64,000 nucleotides of DNA from Emcibacteraceae bacterium (lineage in GTDB: Bacteria; Pseudomonadota; Alphaproteobacteria; Sphingomonadales; Emcibacteraceae). Under the pieces are notes generated by a model. The model saw only the letters and a program-made list of their open reading frames with translations, did not search any database and was not told the DNA's origin. The position numbers and the translations under genes are program-made. Of this stretch, positions 52,728 through 62,936 are shown one piece after another; position 1 is the stretch's first letter; each line of letters begins with the position of its first letter. Location: NCBI GenBank assembly GCA_041396985.1, contig JAWKXO010000002.1, forward strand, positions 124,001 to 188,000, read 5' to 3'.

Positions 52728-54596
52728 AGCTTCGCTGATTTCATTGAGAATTATTGGATCATCTAGTGTCGCCGGGATCGAATACTCCTCCTTTCCGGCT
52801 ATGCTGCTCATCACCCGTCTGAGAATTTTACCCGATCTCGTCTTGGGGAGCCGTTTGACAATAACCGCTGTTTTAAATGAGGCCACGGCACCAATTTCCT
52901 GACGGATAGCCTTTACCGCCTCATTGATAATCTCATCATGAGGTTTTAAAACATTGTTTTTTAAAACCAGAAAGCCGTATGGTACCTGACCTTTTAAGTC
53001 GTCCTGGACGCCCACAACAGCACATTCTGCCACTTCAGGAAGGTTGGCAAGAACCTCTTCCATAGAACCAGTGGATAACCTGTGACCGGCAACATTGATC
53101 ACATCATCGGTCCGCCCCATAATATATAAATAGCCGTCTTCATCTTTATGTCCGGCATCGCCGGTCAGATAAAACCCTTCAAACTCGGAAAAATAGGTAT
53201 CAATACAGCGTTTATCATTCTTCCAGATCGTAAGCATAGCTCCAGGTGGAAGCGGCTCCTTCACGACAATATTACCAAGTTCGCCAGCCGCCACTTCGAC
53301 ACCTTCATCGTTAAGAATACGAACATCATAGCCCGGTGATGGTTTGCTGGGACTGCCATATTTAACAGGTAAATGTTCTATCCCCATAAAATTGGCACAA
53401 ATTGACCAGGCGGTTTCCGTCTGCCACCAGTGATCTATAACCGGCACCTTTAAAATATCCTCTGACCATTTTACTGTATCCGGATCCGCTCTCTCCCCGG
53501 CAAGGAATAAGGTTTTAAAATGGCTTAAATCATAGTTGCTCAAAAGCTCTGCTTTTGGATCTTCCCGTTTTATGGCACGGATCGCAGTCGGGGCCACAAA
53601 TAGCGCATTTACCTTATGATCCGAAATCACCCTCCAGAAAGCACCGGCATCCGGGGTACCGACCGGCTTCCCTTCATATAAAATGCTCGTGCAGCCACGA
53701 ATAAGCGGTCCATAAACGATATATGAATGACCGACCACCCAGCCAATATCTGAAGCGGCCCAATATACATCCCCCGGGTCCATGTTATAAACATTCTTCA
53801 TGCTCCAGTTCATGGCCACCAAATGCCCCCCGTTATCACGAACGATCCCTTTTGGCGTTCCAGTGGTTCCTGATGTATAAAGTATATAGAGCGGGTCTGT
53901 TGCCGATAAAACCTCACAAGCCGCCGGCTTGGCTATTTCCATCTGCTCTGACCAGATAAAATCCCGCCCGGGAATTATGGACACGTCACATTCAGGACGC
54001 TCAACAATAATTGTGTTAATCGTTGATTTAGCAAAATCCTGTGCTTCATCAAGTAGCGGTTTATATTGGATTATTTTACCTGGTTCCAGCCCGCAAGACG
54101 CCGTAACGATAACTTTCGGCTCGGCATCAATGATACGTTTTGCCAGCTCCATTGCCGCAAAGCCGCCGAAAACAACAGTGTGAACTGCTCCAATACGTGA
54201 ACAGGCAAGCATGGCAATAACCGCTTCCGGGATCATCGGCATATAAAGAAGCACCCGGTCACCTTTTTCAACGCCAATAGATTTAAGCACCCCGGCGAAG
54301 GTTTCGACTTGAGAAAGCAGCTCCTGATATGTAAACATAATTATAATTCCGGTCATCGCACTATCATAAATCAGGGCGATCCGGTCTCCGTGTCCTGCCT
54401 CGACATGACGATCAAGGGCATTATAACAGCTATTGGTTTGGGCCCCTGAATACCACCTGTAAAGCGGTGCATTGGATTGGTCCAATACCTGATCCCACTT
54501 TTTATACCAGCTTATATCAGTTGCCGCTTCCTCCCAAAAAGCCTCGGGCTCCATTTGCCATTTTTTATATGTTTCTTCGTATGATTTTAGCGACAT
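52716..54596 (-). CDS. prpE: Propionyl-CoA synthetase (PrpE/ACSS3 type)
   Basis: AMP-forming acyl-CoA ligase of 626 residues. Motifs are LYTSGTTGTPKGIVRDNGG (P-loop-like), the YLTGDAGHKDEDGY hinge, and the catalytic and acetylation-site Lys in LPKTRSGKILRR. The N-terminal YKKWQMEPEAFWEEAATDISWYKKWDQVLD is the acetyl-CoA synthetase N domain; the RDNGGH ending and length are characteristic of PrpE and not Acs. No prpBCD genes are nearby. It overlaps the PLP gene stop and is transcribed against the hydantoinase operon. Confidence 0.9.
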   Translation of the reverse strand: MSLKSYEETYKKWQMEPEAFWEEAATDISWYKKWDQVLDQSNAPLYRWYSGAQTNSCYNALDRHVEAGHGDRIALIYDSAMTGIIIMFTYQELLSQVETFAGVLKSIGVEKGDRVLLYMPMIPEAVIAMLACSRIGAVHTVVFGGFAAMELAKRIIDAEPKVIVTASCGLEPGKIIQYKPLLDEAQDFAKSTINTIIVERPECDVSIIPGRDFIWSEQMEIAKPAACEVLSATDPLYILYTSGTTGTPKGIVRDNGGHLVAMNWSMKNVYNMDPGDVYWAASDIGWVVGHSYIVYGPLIRGCTSILYEGKPVGTPDAGAFWRVISDHKVNALFVAPTAIRAIKREDPKAELLSNYDLSHFKTLFLAGERADPDTVKWSEDILKVPVIDHWWQTETAWSICANFMGIEHLPVKYGSPSKPSPGYDVRILNDEGVEVAAGELGNIVVKEPLPPGAMLTIWKNDKRCIDTYFSEFEGFYLTGDAGHKDEDGYLYIMGRTDDVINVAGHRLSTGSMEEVLANLPEVAECAVVGVQDDLKGQVPYGFLVLKNNVLKPHDEIINEAVKAIRQEIGAVASFKTAVIVKRLPKTRSGKILRRVMSSIAGKEEYSIPATLDDPIILNEISEALFG

Positions 54597-54685
54597 TTTA
54601 TCTTCTTAAAATTATGTAATTCTTTAAAATCACTGTAATGCCCCTCATAATTTTGACAAGGCACTTATTTATGGCTCTGACAAAT

Positions 54686-55351
54686 TTAATTTTCTTTTTG
54701 ACTTTCCTTAAAGATGGCCAATTGGGCCGCGAATGCTCGGCCGAAAGCTGGCCTGGCTTCCCCTCTAGTCACATATTCATATAAATTCTGATATTCTTCC
54801 AGTAAGCCAGAATTTTTTAATCTCCGAAGAACGGTCACCATCATTAAATCCCCCGCACTGAACATATCATCAAGCCATTCTTTTCTTCCAAGCCGCTCTG
54901 ATAATCTTTTCAGCCGGGCTCGTATCCGGTCTTTAAGCATCGGCTTTCTTTCATCAAACCAGTCTTTATCTCTTTCAAAATAGCCGGCAGTCTCAAGATC
55001 CAGAATGGGCGGTTCAATTGTACTCACTGCTGCAAACATCCAGCTCACAGCCCTTGCCCTTGCCTGTTCTTCTTCTGGCAACAGACCTCTATGAGACATT
55101 GCAATTTGGTGCACTATCGCACCTGATTCAAATAGCGCCAGATTTCCTTCCTCATAGGTAGGGATCTGACCAAATGGCTGAAGCGTAAGATGTGGTGTTT
55201 CTTTCATTTCTTCAAATGTAACCAGACGAACGTCGTAAGGCTGGTTAACCTCTTCAAAAGCCCATCGGACCGGCATGTCTCGGGCCATACCCTTACCGCC
55301 GTCCGGGGATGCTTTAAAAGCTGTTATTGTGGGAATCATTCGTACACTCAT
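54686..55351 (-). CDS. Glutathione S-transferase family protein
   Basis: The 221 residues show an N-terminal thioredoxin-like domain (about 8-85) with the glutathione-binding QPFGQIPTYEEGNLALFESGAIVHQIA pattern (cis-Pro and ESGAI) and an all-helical C-terminal domain (about 95-210). No catalytic Ser/Cys assignment is possible near the N-terminus (FKASPDGGKGMARD). Substrate unknown. It stands alone upstream of prpE on the same strand, with 89 bases between them. Confidence 0.85.
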   Translation of the reverse strand: MSVRMIPTITAFKASPDGGKGMARDMPVRWAFEEVNQPYDVRLVTFEEMKETPHLTLQPFGQIPTYEEGNLALFESGAIVHQIAMSHRGLLPEEEQARARAVSWMFAAVSTIEPPILDLETAGYFERDKDWFDERKPMLKDRIRARLKRLSERLGRKEWLDDMFSAGDLMMVTVLRRLKNSGLLEEYQNLYEYVTRGEARPAFGRAFAAQLAIFKESQKEN

Positions 55352-55450
55352 TTATTGTTGATTATGGAAAAATAAATTAACAGGATAATAAGACTTTATA
55401 CGTTATACAGTTTTCAAGCACAAAGAAGAAAAAGAAAGATTGCTATAAGT

Positions 55451-56383
55451 ATGTCAATTCATTGGGTCACAAGAAATATCAGGCTCCCGTTCTGGATAGG
55501 TGAGATTTGTCTGTTCAGAAAATCCTTTAAATTAAAAGCGGCCAATATTGATTTTACTAATATTCTACCTGAAAATATTCAGGAAATTATTCCCCGACAT
55601 CCGATTGATGATACAGACGGCTTTATGCTTTATTCAGCGCCCATGAATGAAAACCATAAAATACTCTGGAAGAATGATGCTTATATTTTTTATGTTCAGC
55701 AATCATTTCATCGTTATTTCATAAATCTGGATGTGGACTATGAAGATTATATGCAGCAGTTCTCTTCAAAAACCAGATCAACTTTCCGCCGCAAAGTTCG
55801 TAAATTCGAAGAGGAAAGTGGTGGTTCTATAGACTGGCGCATTTATAGATCACCTGAGGAAATGCAGGAATTTCATAAAATAGCCCGTGAAATTTCAAAA
55901 GAGACATATCAGGAAAAATTACTCAATGCAGGGCTTCCTGATGATGATGGTTTTTATAAACATATGATGCAGCATGCCGAACGGGGTACTGCATATGGTT
56001 TTCTATTATATTTGAACGGAGAAGCTGTCAGTTATCTTTATAGTCCCATTTATGATGGCCGCATGATTTATGACCATCTTGGATATCTGCCGGAACAATC
56101 TAAACTTTCTCCTGGAATTGTGTTGTTTTTGCTGGTTCTTGAATATTTATTCGAAACCAAACCCAACTCAATTTTTGATTTCACTGAAGGGCAATCTGAA
56201 CAGAAGAAACAGTTTTCAACCAATTCGATTTATTGTGCAAATCTGCTTTGTATTGAAAATAAATTTTCAAACTATTTTTGGCTATGGCTTAATAACACAA
56301 TAAACCATCTGTCCGATAAAGTAGCCGCCATGCTTGATAAAATTGGCTTAAAAGACACTATCAAGAAATTACTACGGCGGTAA
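55451..56383 (+). CDS. BioF2/FemAB-like GNAT acyltransferase
   Basis: The 310 residues fit the GNAT-fold group that contains FemAB and CelD-like (BioF2) acyltransferases: FSSKTRSTFRRKVRKFEEESGG, GTAYGFLLYLNGEAVSYLYS, the YDHLGYLPEQSKLSPGIVLFLLVLEYLF helix and the FDFTEGQSEQKKQFS end block are characteristic. Such proteins often modify polysaccharides or peptides at the membrane. No membrane helix is predicted. It abuts the convergent polysaccharide deacetylase without a gap, suggesting a shared function in glycan modification. Confidence 0.78.
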   Translation: MSIHWVTRNIRLPFWIGEICLFRKSFKLKAANIDFTNILPENIQEIIPRHPIDDTDGFMLYSAPMNENHKILWKNDAYIFYVQQSFHRYFINLDVDYEDYMQQFSSKTRSTFRRKVRKFEEESGGSIDWRIYRSPEEMQEFHKIAREISKETYQEKLLNAGLPDDDGFYKHMMQHAERGTAYGFLLYLNGEAVSYLYSPIYDGRMIYDHLGYLPEQSKLSPGIVLFLLVLEYLFETKPNSIFDFTEGQSEQKKQFSTNSIYCANLLCIENKFSNYFWLWLNNTINHLSDKVAAMLDKIGLKDTIKKLLRR

Positions 56384-57388
56384 TTAATAAGACCAGAGAG
56401 TATCATTTAGTTTATTGTGAAGTTTCCGACCGATCATATAGTAGCTTGGGATTTCCATCAGGTTCTGATCAACGGGTCCTTTTTCCAGCCAACTTGCTGC
56501 ATTGCTGCCAAAATCTGCAGAAACAAAGTCCTGATCATGTTCTGCAATAAACCTGCACAGTTTTTCCAGCCTGACTTGATTAACTCTATTTCGGGTCATT
56601 TTGCTAAAACGGGCATCAGTCCGTTTAATAAACTCAAATGGGTGGGTAAGGATAACAATATTTTTTATCGCTTCTTTTCTCGCTTTCTTAAGTAGATATT
56701 TCATCTCCGGCCATGAGCAACTCGTTATTTGCAGTGATTTTATATTCTTTTTACCCAAAAAGTTAGCATCCTGATAGCTAAACACCGGTAATTCCATCAC
56801 GCCATTGATCAAATGCCTCCCACCAAATAACTGAAGTTCTTTTTCATCTGGCATATTCACGCCAAGCGCAATATTGGAAGACAGGGGAATATTCAAATCT
56901 TTCATGACTTTGTAAATATTTAAATCCGCCACCAGACTTCCCGTGCGTAAGGCGTCCGGTTTTTTTCCTGTCCATTTCGTGAAAACATCAATACAAAGTT
57001 CAAATATTTTTTTAAGTTCATCATACTCCCGTCCCTGACAACTGTCATTGATCGGGAATGTACCTATATTTCTATCTTTAATAAAGTTAAGCCAGCACGG
57101 ATGAATATGTAATTGAGTATCCTGTCCCGCTTGAATAATGCGTCTAATCACATTTTTCATTGGGTTATCCCCAAAATAGAAATAATGTGCACATTCAACA
57201 AAAAAACTTGCCTTAAGTCCATATCTTTCAAAGGTTTCCAATAAGAAACCTACGCCATGCTCTTTACCTGCAATTTCACACAAAATTGCTTCTTCCGCAA
57301 TTGGCTTGTTTTTACCCGGATCAGCAAAGGCCCCTGCGATACTACATTCCGTATCTATGGTTATAGTTATTTCTGTCGGTTCCATCAT
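56384..57388 (-). CDS. Polysaccharide-deacetylase-fold protein
   Basis: Carbohydrate esterase 4/NodB-like fold, 334 residues. The metal site starts with TIDTECS (Asp-Thr-Glu), the His pair appears as LHIHPCW, and ASFFVECAHYF corresponds to the core FFV strand; HPFEF contributes the late His. No signal peptide is seen, so it may act on cytoplasmic or lipid-linked sugars. The ATG at 57388 is preferred to a GTG at 57403. It converges with the FemAB-like gene, with the two stop codons touching. Confidence 0.8.
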   Translation of the reverse strand: MMEPTEITITIDTECSIAGAFADPGKNKPIAEEAILCEIAGKEHGVGFLLETFERYGLKASFFVECAHYFYFGDNPMKNVIRRIIQAGQDTQLHIHPCWLNFIKDRNIGTFPINDSCQGREYDELKKIFELCIDVFTKWTGKKPDALRTGSLVADLNIYKVMKDLNIPLSSNIALGVNMPDEKELQLFGGRHLINGVMELPVFSYQDANFLGKKNIKSLQITSCSWPEMKYLLKKARKEAIKNIVILTHPFEFIKRTDARFSKMTRNRVNQVRLEKLCRFIAEHDQDFVSADFGSNAASWLEKGPVDQNLMEIPSYYMIGRKLHNKLNDTLWSY

Positions 57389-57500
57389 GTTTCCGATATA
57401 CACTTAAAGGTCTTTAAAAATCGTTATAATATAAGAAGTATCAATTTTTTCTCTATTTATAATTAGATACTCATCTATTTGTGCTTTTAATGTCCAGAAC

Positions 57501-57531
57501 AAAAAAATAGGGCCGGAAAAACCGGCCCTAT
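57501..57531 (-). terminator. Rho-independent terminator of the TonB-receptor operon
   Basis: On the minus strand ATAGGGCCGG pairs perfectly with CCGGCCCTAT around a five-base loop and runs into seven T. It lies 24 bases after the receptor stop. Confidence 0.93.
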
Positions 57532-57554
57532 CTTTAAAATAAAATGGTTATTTA

Positions 57555-60500
57555 TCAGAATGCATATTTCAGATCTAGATAACCATAGCGCCCTCTTGGA
57601 CTATGAAGTGCACTCATGAAGCCGAAATCTTCATCAGCCAGAGGAGGGGCTGTTCCAAATATATTATTCAGACCTGCTTTAATACTAAAGCCTTCCAGTG
57701 ATCCTTCCGTAAAGTCATATCCAACTGTCGCATTCACTGTTGTCCAGCTGTCAACTCTCCAATATATCGGATCACCATCAGGCCCGGGGATTGAAGCAGA
57801 AAGATCATTAACAGCACCGATATAATTTGCAAAGATGGTCGTTGTCCAGTTATCCTTAAACCAGCTCACACTTGCATTACCACGCAGCTTTGGACGATCA
57901 TTCTGCTCCAGAAGGTTGCCGCCACCGACCACAGTAATATTTGGATCATTCAGCGCTAAAATCGGATCATAGAGAGGGCCTAATGATTGCTCCGCTTTAA
58001 GAAGACGACTGGCGCTCACTGTGAAGCGGAAATCACCAATCGAGGTATCATTAAGAGAGTAGATAACCTGTGCATCAATTCCCGATACCACCCTGTCGTC
58101 AAGGTTCATGTATGGGTTAAGGCTCTGATAAGCCTCACCAATTGGCGCAACCCCGGAACCGGCGAAGAATGCATTGACTTCAGGTGTAGGCGCTGAACGG
58201 ATGATATTCGGATTTGGACCAAGGCCCAGTTTTCGCATAGCATAATCAAGCTTCAGGTTATCAATAACACTTACAATCCCAACGATTCCTGATTGTTTAA
58301 TTCTCCAGTAATCTGCTGTAAGAGTAAGACCTTCAATAGCGGAAGGCTGCCAAACAGCACCGAATGAAATACTGCTTGTGTTTTCAGGCTTTAGCTGATC
58401 ACTACCATAAGTCACACGGTCTGTTGATGTGTTATTGTAAAGATATCCTTGTATCGCATCCAATGTTGCATTGTTACAGTTAGCCAGACTATCTGTTAGT
58501 CCTTTTTGTACAGCCGCATCACAGAAATAATAATCCTGACGAGGGATCACAATAACCTGTTTTCCGGCTGAAGTTTGCGCCAGATTTGGTGCTTTAAATC
58601 CTAATGCCCATGAACCGCGGAACTGGAAGCCATCAACCGGATACCAAGAAGCCGCCACACGTGGCTTGATAACACTACCAACATCAGAGAAATCTTCATA
58701 TCTGCCCGCAATTTGAACATTCAATTCTTTTACAAATGGAATATCCATATCTTCGCTTACAAGCGGAAGGATCAGTTCACTTGAAACCGAAAATACATTG
58801 CGATCCCCATAACTGTCAGAATTCGGGCTTGAGCCAACCACATCACTGTCTAATATTGAACCAAATGGATTAGGTAGATCATAAGGAATAACGCCGGTCA
58901 TCCTGTCATCCCGATCATCCAGATATGTATGTCTGCGGAATTCTGCCCCAATCGCAAACCCGACATCACCCGCTGGCAATTCAAATAAAGCCGCGTTTGA
59001 TAATTTTAAGTCGGCAAGCAACAATGATGTTTTTGAATAGCGATCAACCGTTATTGTATAACGATTAACAGTTGCTTCCGGGTTTGGAGTTTCATCAACA
59101 GCGTTGTCTGTATAGGCCCCCGCACCATTAAACGGATTATAGGCAAGTGGCGTATTAAGACCAAGTGTCTGAATAAACTCAGTCGCACTGATACGACCAG
59201 CACTACTGTCATCTGTTTCAGATTCAGAATAGACAAAAGCGGTATCAAAGTCCCAGTCACCAATTTCACCTTTTAACCCCTGAACAACTCTGAAACTTTC
59301 ATCAATTACTGTCGTGATACGTTTTCTTTCCATTGTCAGCAGTCTAGTGCCAAACCGGCTGCCTAATGGAATGTCCAAACCCTCTGCAGGGACCTGATTA
59401 ATATCGAGCCCCGGCAGACGGTTTGGATTGGGTTGTCCATTATCAAGAGTAATTTGTCCGAATGGGTTCCAGTAGTTACTGGCCGGAATCCAGAGCGGAC
59501 TGTGAGAAAGTGGCCCAACGTTGCCTTTACCATAATCGTAAGTGCTTTTTGCTGTGTAATAGCCAAGCTCCGTATACATTTCCCAACCATTTTCAAATTC
59601 GGTTGTAATCATGCTGTACAGATTTATTCTTTTTGAAGCTGGAATCAGCTGCCGATCATAAGCACTGTTGTAACGAAGTGATGGATCTGTAACAGCTTTA
59701 TCTGTCAAACAATAGTCAGTTGCACCAACCAAACTTGCCGTACAATTGCCAAGACTTGTCGGTTGAATACTGAACCGTCCGGTATCAGACGTAATCTGAA
59801 CCCCATTTTGTGTAATTGGAATTCCCACTCCATCATGGGTCTGGGCAACATATACACCCCAAGGTGTCGCTGTAGAATCATTTCTGAAGTCCAGATCGCC
59901 CTCAAACGGCGTTCCCACCACGAGAGGACGTCTGTCGGTCTGTGCTGAATATTCACGTTCGCGAGCGTACATTGGGTCCCGTTCAAACCGGTTAACGCTG
60001 AAGACGATATGGGTCTTATCATTATTCACTCTAAAGCCTGCAATGGAGTTTAACGTTAATTCATCCATACCAGTTCCGAATGACTTACCGTAACGTGATG
60101 TCACTTCAAGCCCTTCGTAATCACTTCTAAGAACAGTATTGATAACACCGGCAACAGCATCAGTACCATAAATCGCAGAAGCACCGTCCCTTAGCACTTC
60201 AACGCGGTCTAGTCCCATAACGGGTATGGCATTCATGTTAACAGTGACTTCCGGTACATTCTGTTCATTAGGTTGAGCGCCCGGATGGTCAACAAGTCGT
60301 CTCCCGTTCATCAGCACCAGAGTGTTCCCTGCGCCTAATGTTCTTAAGTTTATACTTGCCACGTCACCCCGGGCAGAGTTAACACCATAATATTGCGAGT
60401 TACTCGAATTTCCGCCAAAAGTCATAGAACCTGCACTTGGCAATGTTCTGAACAGTTCGTCACCTGATGCCGCGCCAATTGCCTGAATATCTTCAGATTT

Positions 60501-61022
60501 CATTGAAGTAACAGGAAGTGTCCCTGTAACACGCGCCCCTTTAATTTGTGACCCTACAGCAACAATAACTTCGACTGGCATGGCGTCTGCCTGATCAGCC
60601 GTTTCGTCTGCTTGTGAAACTGCCAGATTTTCCTGATAGTCCTCTGCATAGGATATTTTTTGGAACCCTGCTTTATGTATGGGATTATTAGCCATTACCA
60701 GAATGGCTCCTGAAGAATCTTCTCGTATCGTCAGGTTAGATCCGCTTAAAAGCTGGTGCAGCGCATCTTCTCTAGTAGAAGAGCCGTAAATACCGTCTGT
60801 CCAGATGCCTTCCAACTGTTCATCTCGGTATATCAGCTGTACACCAGACTGATTAATATACTCATTAAGAGCTTCTTTTAAACTCCCTGCCTCAATATTA
60901 AAGTTTGTGATAGAATTGCTATTCTGGGCATAGCCTGAACTACCCAATGAAATAGCTATTACACTCACTCCGGCAATTAGAGATCGTTTAAAATTCTTCA
61001 TTCTTTTTGACTTTAATTTCAT
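57555..61022 (-). CDS. TonB-dependent receptor with STN signalling domain
   Basis: Outer-membrane active transporter of 1155 residues. A signal peptide (SLIAGVSVIAISLGSSGYAQ) leads to an STN domain (about 40-95, with NIEAGSLKEALNEYINQSGVQL), a plug (about 150-290; VLRDGASAIYGTDAVAGVIN) and a beta-barrel ending in the aromatic YGYLDLKYAF. The STN domain contacts FecR and makes it a signalling receptor. The ATG at 61022 with AGAGGAC ahead is chosen; an upstream start at 61088 would add 22 residues before the signal peptide. Large size suggests a sphingomonad-style carbohydrate or peptide receptor; the ligand is unknown. Confidence 0.9.
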   Translation of the reverse strand: MKLKSKRMKNFKRSLIAGVSVIAISLGSSGYAQNSNSITNFNIEAGSLKEALNEYINQSGVQLIYRDEQLEGIWTDGIYGSSTREDALHQLLSGSNLTIREDSSGAILVMANNPIHKAGFQKISYAEDYQENLAVSQADETADQADAMPVEVIVAVGSQIKGARVTGTLPVTSMKSEDIQAIGAASGDELFRTLPSAGSMTFGGNSSNSQYYGVNSARGDVASINLRTLGAGNTLVLMNGRRLVDHPGAQPNEQNVPEVTVNMNAIPVMGLDRVEVLRDGASAIYGTDAVAGVINTVLRSDYEGLEVTSRYGKSFGTGMDELTLNSIAGFRVNNDKTHIVFSVNRFERDPMYAREREYSAQTDRRPLVVGTPFEGDLDFRNDSTATPWGVYVAQTHDGVGIPITQNGVQITSDTGRFSIQPTSLGNCTASLVGATDYCLTDKAVTDPSLRYNSAYDRQLIPASKRINLYSMITTEFENGWEMYTELGYYTAKSTYDYGKGNVGPLSHSPLWIPASNYWNPFGQITLDNGQPNPNRLPGLDINQVPAEGLDIPLGSRFGTRLLTMERKRITTVIDESFRVVQGLKGEIGDWDFDTAFVYSESETDDSSAGRISATEFIQTLGLNTPLAYNPFNGAGAYTDNAVDETPNPEATVNRYTITVDRYSKTSLLLADLKLSNAALFELPAGDVGFAIGAEFRRHTYLDDRDDRMTGVIPYDLPNPFGSILDSDVVGSSPNSDSYGDRNVFSVSSELILPLVSEDMDIPFVKELNVQIAGRYEDFSDVGSVIKPRVAASWYPVDGFQFRGSWALGFKAPNLAQTSAGKQVIVIPRQDYYFCDAAVQKGLTDSLANCNNATLDAIQGYLYNNTSTDRVTYGSDQLKPENTSSISFGAVWQPSAIEGLTLTADYWRIKQSGIVGIVSVIDNLKLDYAMRKLGLGPNPNIIRSAPTPEVNAFFAGSGVAPIGEAYQSLNPYMNLDDRVVSGIDAQVIYSLNDTSIGDFRFTVSASRLLKAEQSLGPLYDPILALNDPNITVVGGGNLLEQNDRPKLRGNASVSWFKDNWTTTIFANYIGAVNDLSASIPGPDGDPIYWRVDSWTTVNATVGYDFTEGSLEGFSIKAGLNNIFGTAPPLADEDFGFMSALHSPRGRYGYLDLKYAF

Positions 61023-61151
61023 GCTTTGTCCTCTCCTATTATCTCGGCATTCGTTGCTTTTGCCGCAATTTTTACCGATATTTTGCAAAACGATTATTCA
61101 TCGTTCCTTATCAGGACGAACAAAACTTGTATTTCCTTCAAAATAAAAAAA

Positions 61152-62177
61152 TTATGCCTCTATTGAGATTTTATCATTCAGGCGTGAGATGTGAAATCCA
61201 AATCCTTCTTCCAATAATCTTAAGAAACCTTCCAGATTATCTGATTTAAATCTTCCGCTCACCAACATTCTGGCAATCTTTTGATCTTTTATGACAAACT
61301 CAACTTTATGATAACGGCTGAATTCTTCAGCTGCTTCTTCCAGTGTTCTTTTATCCAGAACAATATATCCATGCCGCCAGCTGAGCTCTCTTTCTACTGC
61401 ATCACGGCCTTTATTAAGAACCAGTAATGTACCATGTTCTGTTTTTGCAATATCTCCAGGCAGAATGACTGTTGGTGGAGCAGCATTCTTTGATGTTCCT
61501 TCACCAATTGCGACGCGTCCTTCCGTTACTGCGACCTCAATTTCACCCGCGTTTCTATAAACAGCAAATTTTGTCCCCAATACAGTAACTGTGTGATCTC
61601 CGGCAATGATTCTAAATGGCCTGTTTGCATCGTGTGAAACTTCAAAAAAAGCTTCCCCGCGATCCAGCCTGATGACGCGTTCATTTTTGGCCATTTGAAC
61701 AGTAAATTTTGTGTCTGAATTTAATTCAACCGTTGAGCCATCTATAAGTGGAACAACTTCATGTCCCCCCTTTGCCGTCTGGTACGTTTTTGCATCCTGA
61801 CCACTTTCAAAAGTTCTGAACCCAATCAGTAAAACAATAAGCAAGCAAGCTGCCGCAAGTAATCCACCAACCTTTTTATAATTTGGCTTGCTATCAGATT
61901 GATCATTAGTCAATTTAACTTCAGGTTTGGAGTGCGGTGATTTTAAAGCACTCATACGACCCGTACGTTTCCAGATTGACAATAATCGCAACAGGGCAAC
62001 CCTGTTCGTAATTGATTTTTCCAACCAGACTGAGAATTCTACATTATGACTTGCATAGTCATCTAAACAGACAGTTCGGTCGCCATAATGACTATCAATT
62101 CTGGCAAGCCATTTTGCAGCTTCCAATTCAACATTTTCGGCAGATGGAAGAGCTGAATTCTGTTCTGCTTTTCTCAT
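61152..62177 (-). CDS. FecR-family anti-sigma factor
   Basis: Membrane regulator of 341 residues that holds the ECF sigma factor and relays the receptor signal. The N-terminal cytoplasmic part (about 1-100) has the AAKWLARIDS start typical of DUF4880, one membrane helix lies at about 103-122, the periplasmic FecR domain follows (about 130-240; GGHEVVPLIDGSTVELNSDTKF), and the C-terminal DUF4974 (about 265-340) ends at the STN-contact site. It overlaps the sigma gene by four bases. Confidence 0.93.
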   Translation of the reverse strand: MRKAEQNSALPSAENVELEAAKWLARIDSHYGDRTVCLDDYASHNVEFSVWLEKSITNRVALLRLLSIWKRTGRMSALKSPHSKPEVKLTNDQSDSKPNYKKVGGLLAAACLLIVLLIGFRTFESGQDAKTYQTAKGGHEVVPLIDGSTVELNSDTKFTVQMAKNERVIRLDRGEAFFEVSHDANRPFRIIAGDHTVTVLGTKFAVYRNAGEIEVAVTEGRVAIGEGTSKNAAPPTVILPGDIAKTEHGTLLVLNKGRDAVERELSWRHGYIVLDKRTLEEAAEEFSRYHKVEFVIKDQKIARMLVSGRFKSDNLEGFLRLLEEGFGFHISRLNDKISIEA

Positions 62178-62761
62178 ATTTCTTCTCCTGCGTCGGCCTT
62201 GCGATTTATTTTAGAGTTAAATTTACACGCAGCAATTTCTGAAACAAATCTTAAGGCTTCACTAAGACGTAATACGCCCCTCTGTATATGTGCCTCAACG
62301 GCAGCTTCGGTAATCCCTAACTGATTTGCTGTTTCTTTTTGCGAATACCCCCAAACTCTACGCAATTCAACTACTTTCCGACAATTTCCTGGCAATGACT
62401 CAAGCGCGACCTGTAGATGCTTTAATTCCTGTCGCGATGATATCTGCTCTTCTATTCCTACTTCTTCATTTATAACATTTAATGCTTCTATATCCATAAC
62501 GGCTTCAATTCGAACAACCTGCTCTCTTCTGATCATATCACATAGCAGATTTCGCGCAGTTGCAAAAATGAAAGATTTAATACGCATTGGCCGCTCTTTT
62601 TGAGCTGCCGCATATACTCTTGCCAGAACTTCCTGGCACAAATCATTTACTTCTGAGGAATTATCCTGCCAATTACGATATAAGAAGCGCATCAATGCCT
62701 GCTCATGCGGCAATACGCTATCCATAAACCACTCATCAAGGCTTTCTTTTCCATTATTCAT
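62174..62761 (-). CDS. FecI-like ECF sigma factor
   Basis: RNA polymerase sigma factor of 195 residues with region 2 (LMRFLYRNWQDNSSEVNDLCQEVLARVYAAAQ, about 18-55) and region 4 (ALESLPGNCRKVVELRRVWGYSQKETANQLGITEAAVEAHIQRG, about 115-160) only, the ECF layout. In this operon it should direct transcription of the TonB receptor once FecR is triggered. It overlaps fecR by ATGA and is the first gene of the three-gene operon. Confidence 0.93.
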   Translation of the reverse strand: MNNGKESLDEWFMDSVLPHEQALMRFLYRNWQDNSSEVNDLCQEVLARVYAAAQKERPMRIKSFIFATARNLLCDMIRREQVVRIEAVMDIEALNVINEEVGIEEQISSRQELKHLQVALESLPGNCRKVVELRRVWGYSQKETANQLGITEAAVEAHIQRGVLRLSEALRFVSEIAACKFNSKINRKADAGEEI

Positions 62762-62936
62762 TACCGCTCTTCACCTGTTTCAAATATAAAACCCCTAAGT
62801 CTAGTATAAGACGAAACTGTTGCAAAAATCCTTCACAAAAAAATAAATATATTTTTCTGTATTATTACAGTTCCTATTTATGCATAATTACTCTTATCTT
62901 AAGCAAGTAATATATAGTCAGCTCAATATCCGTACA

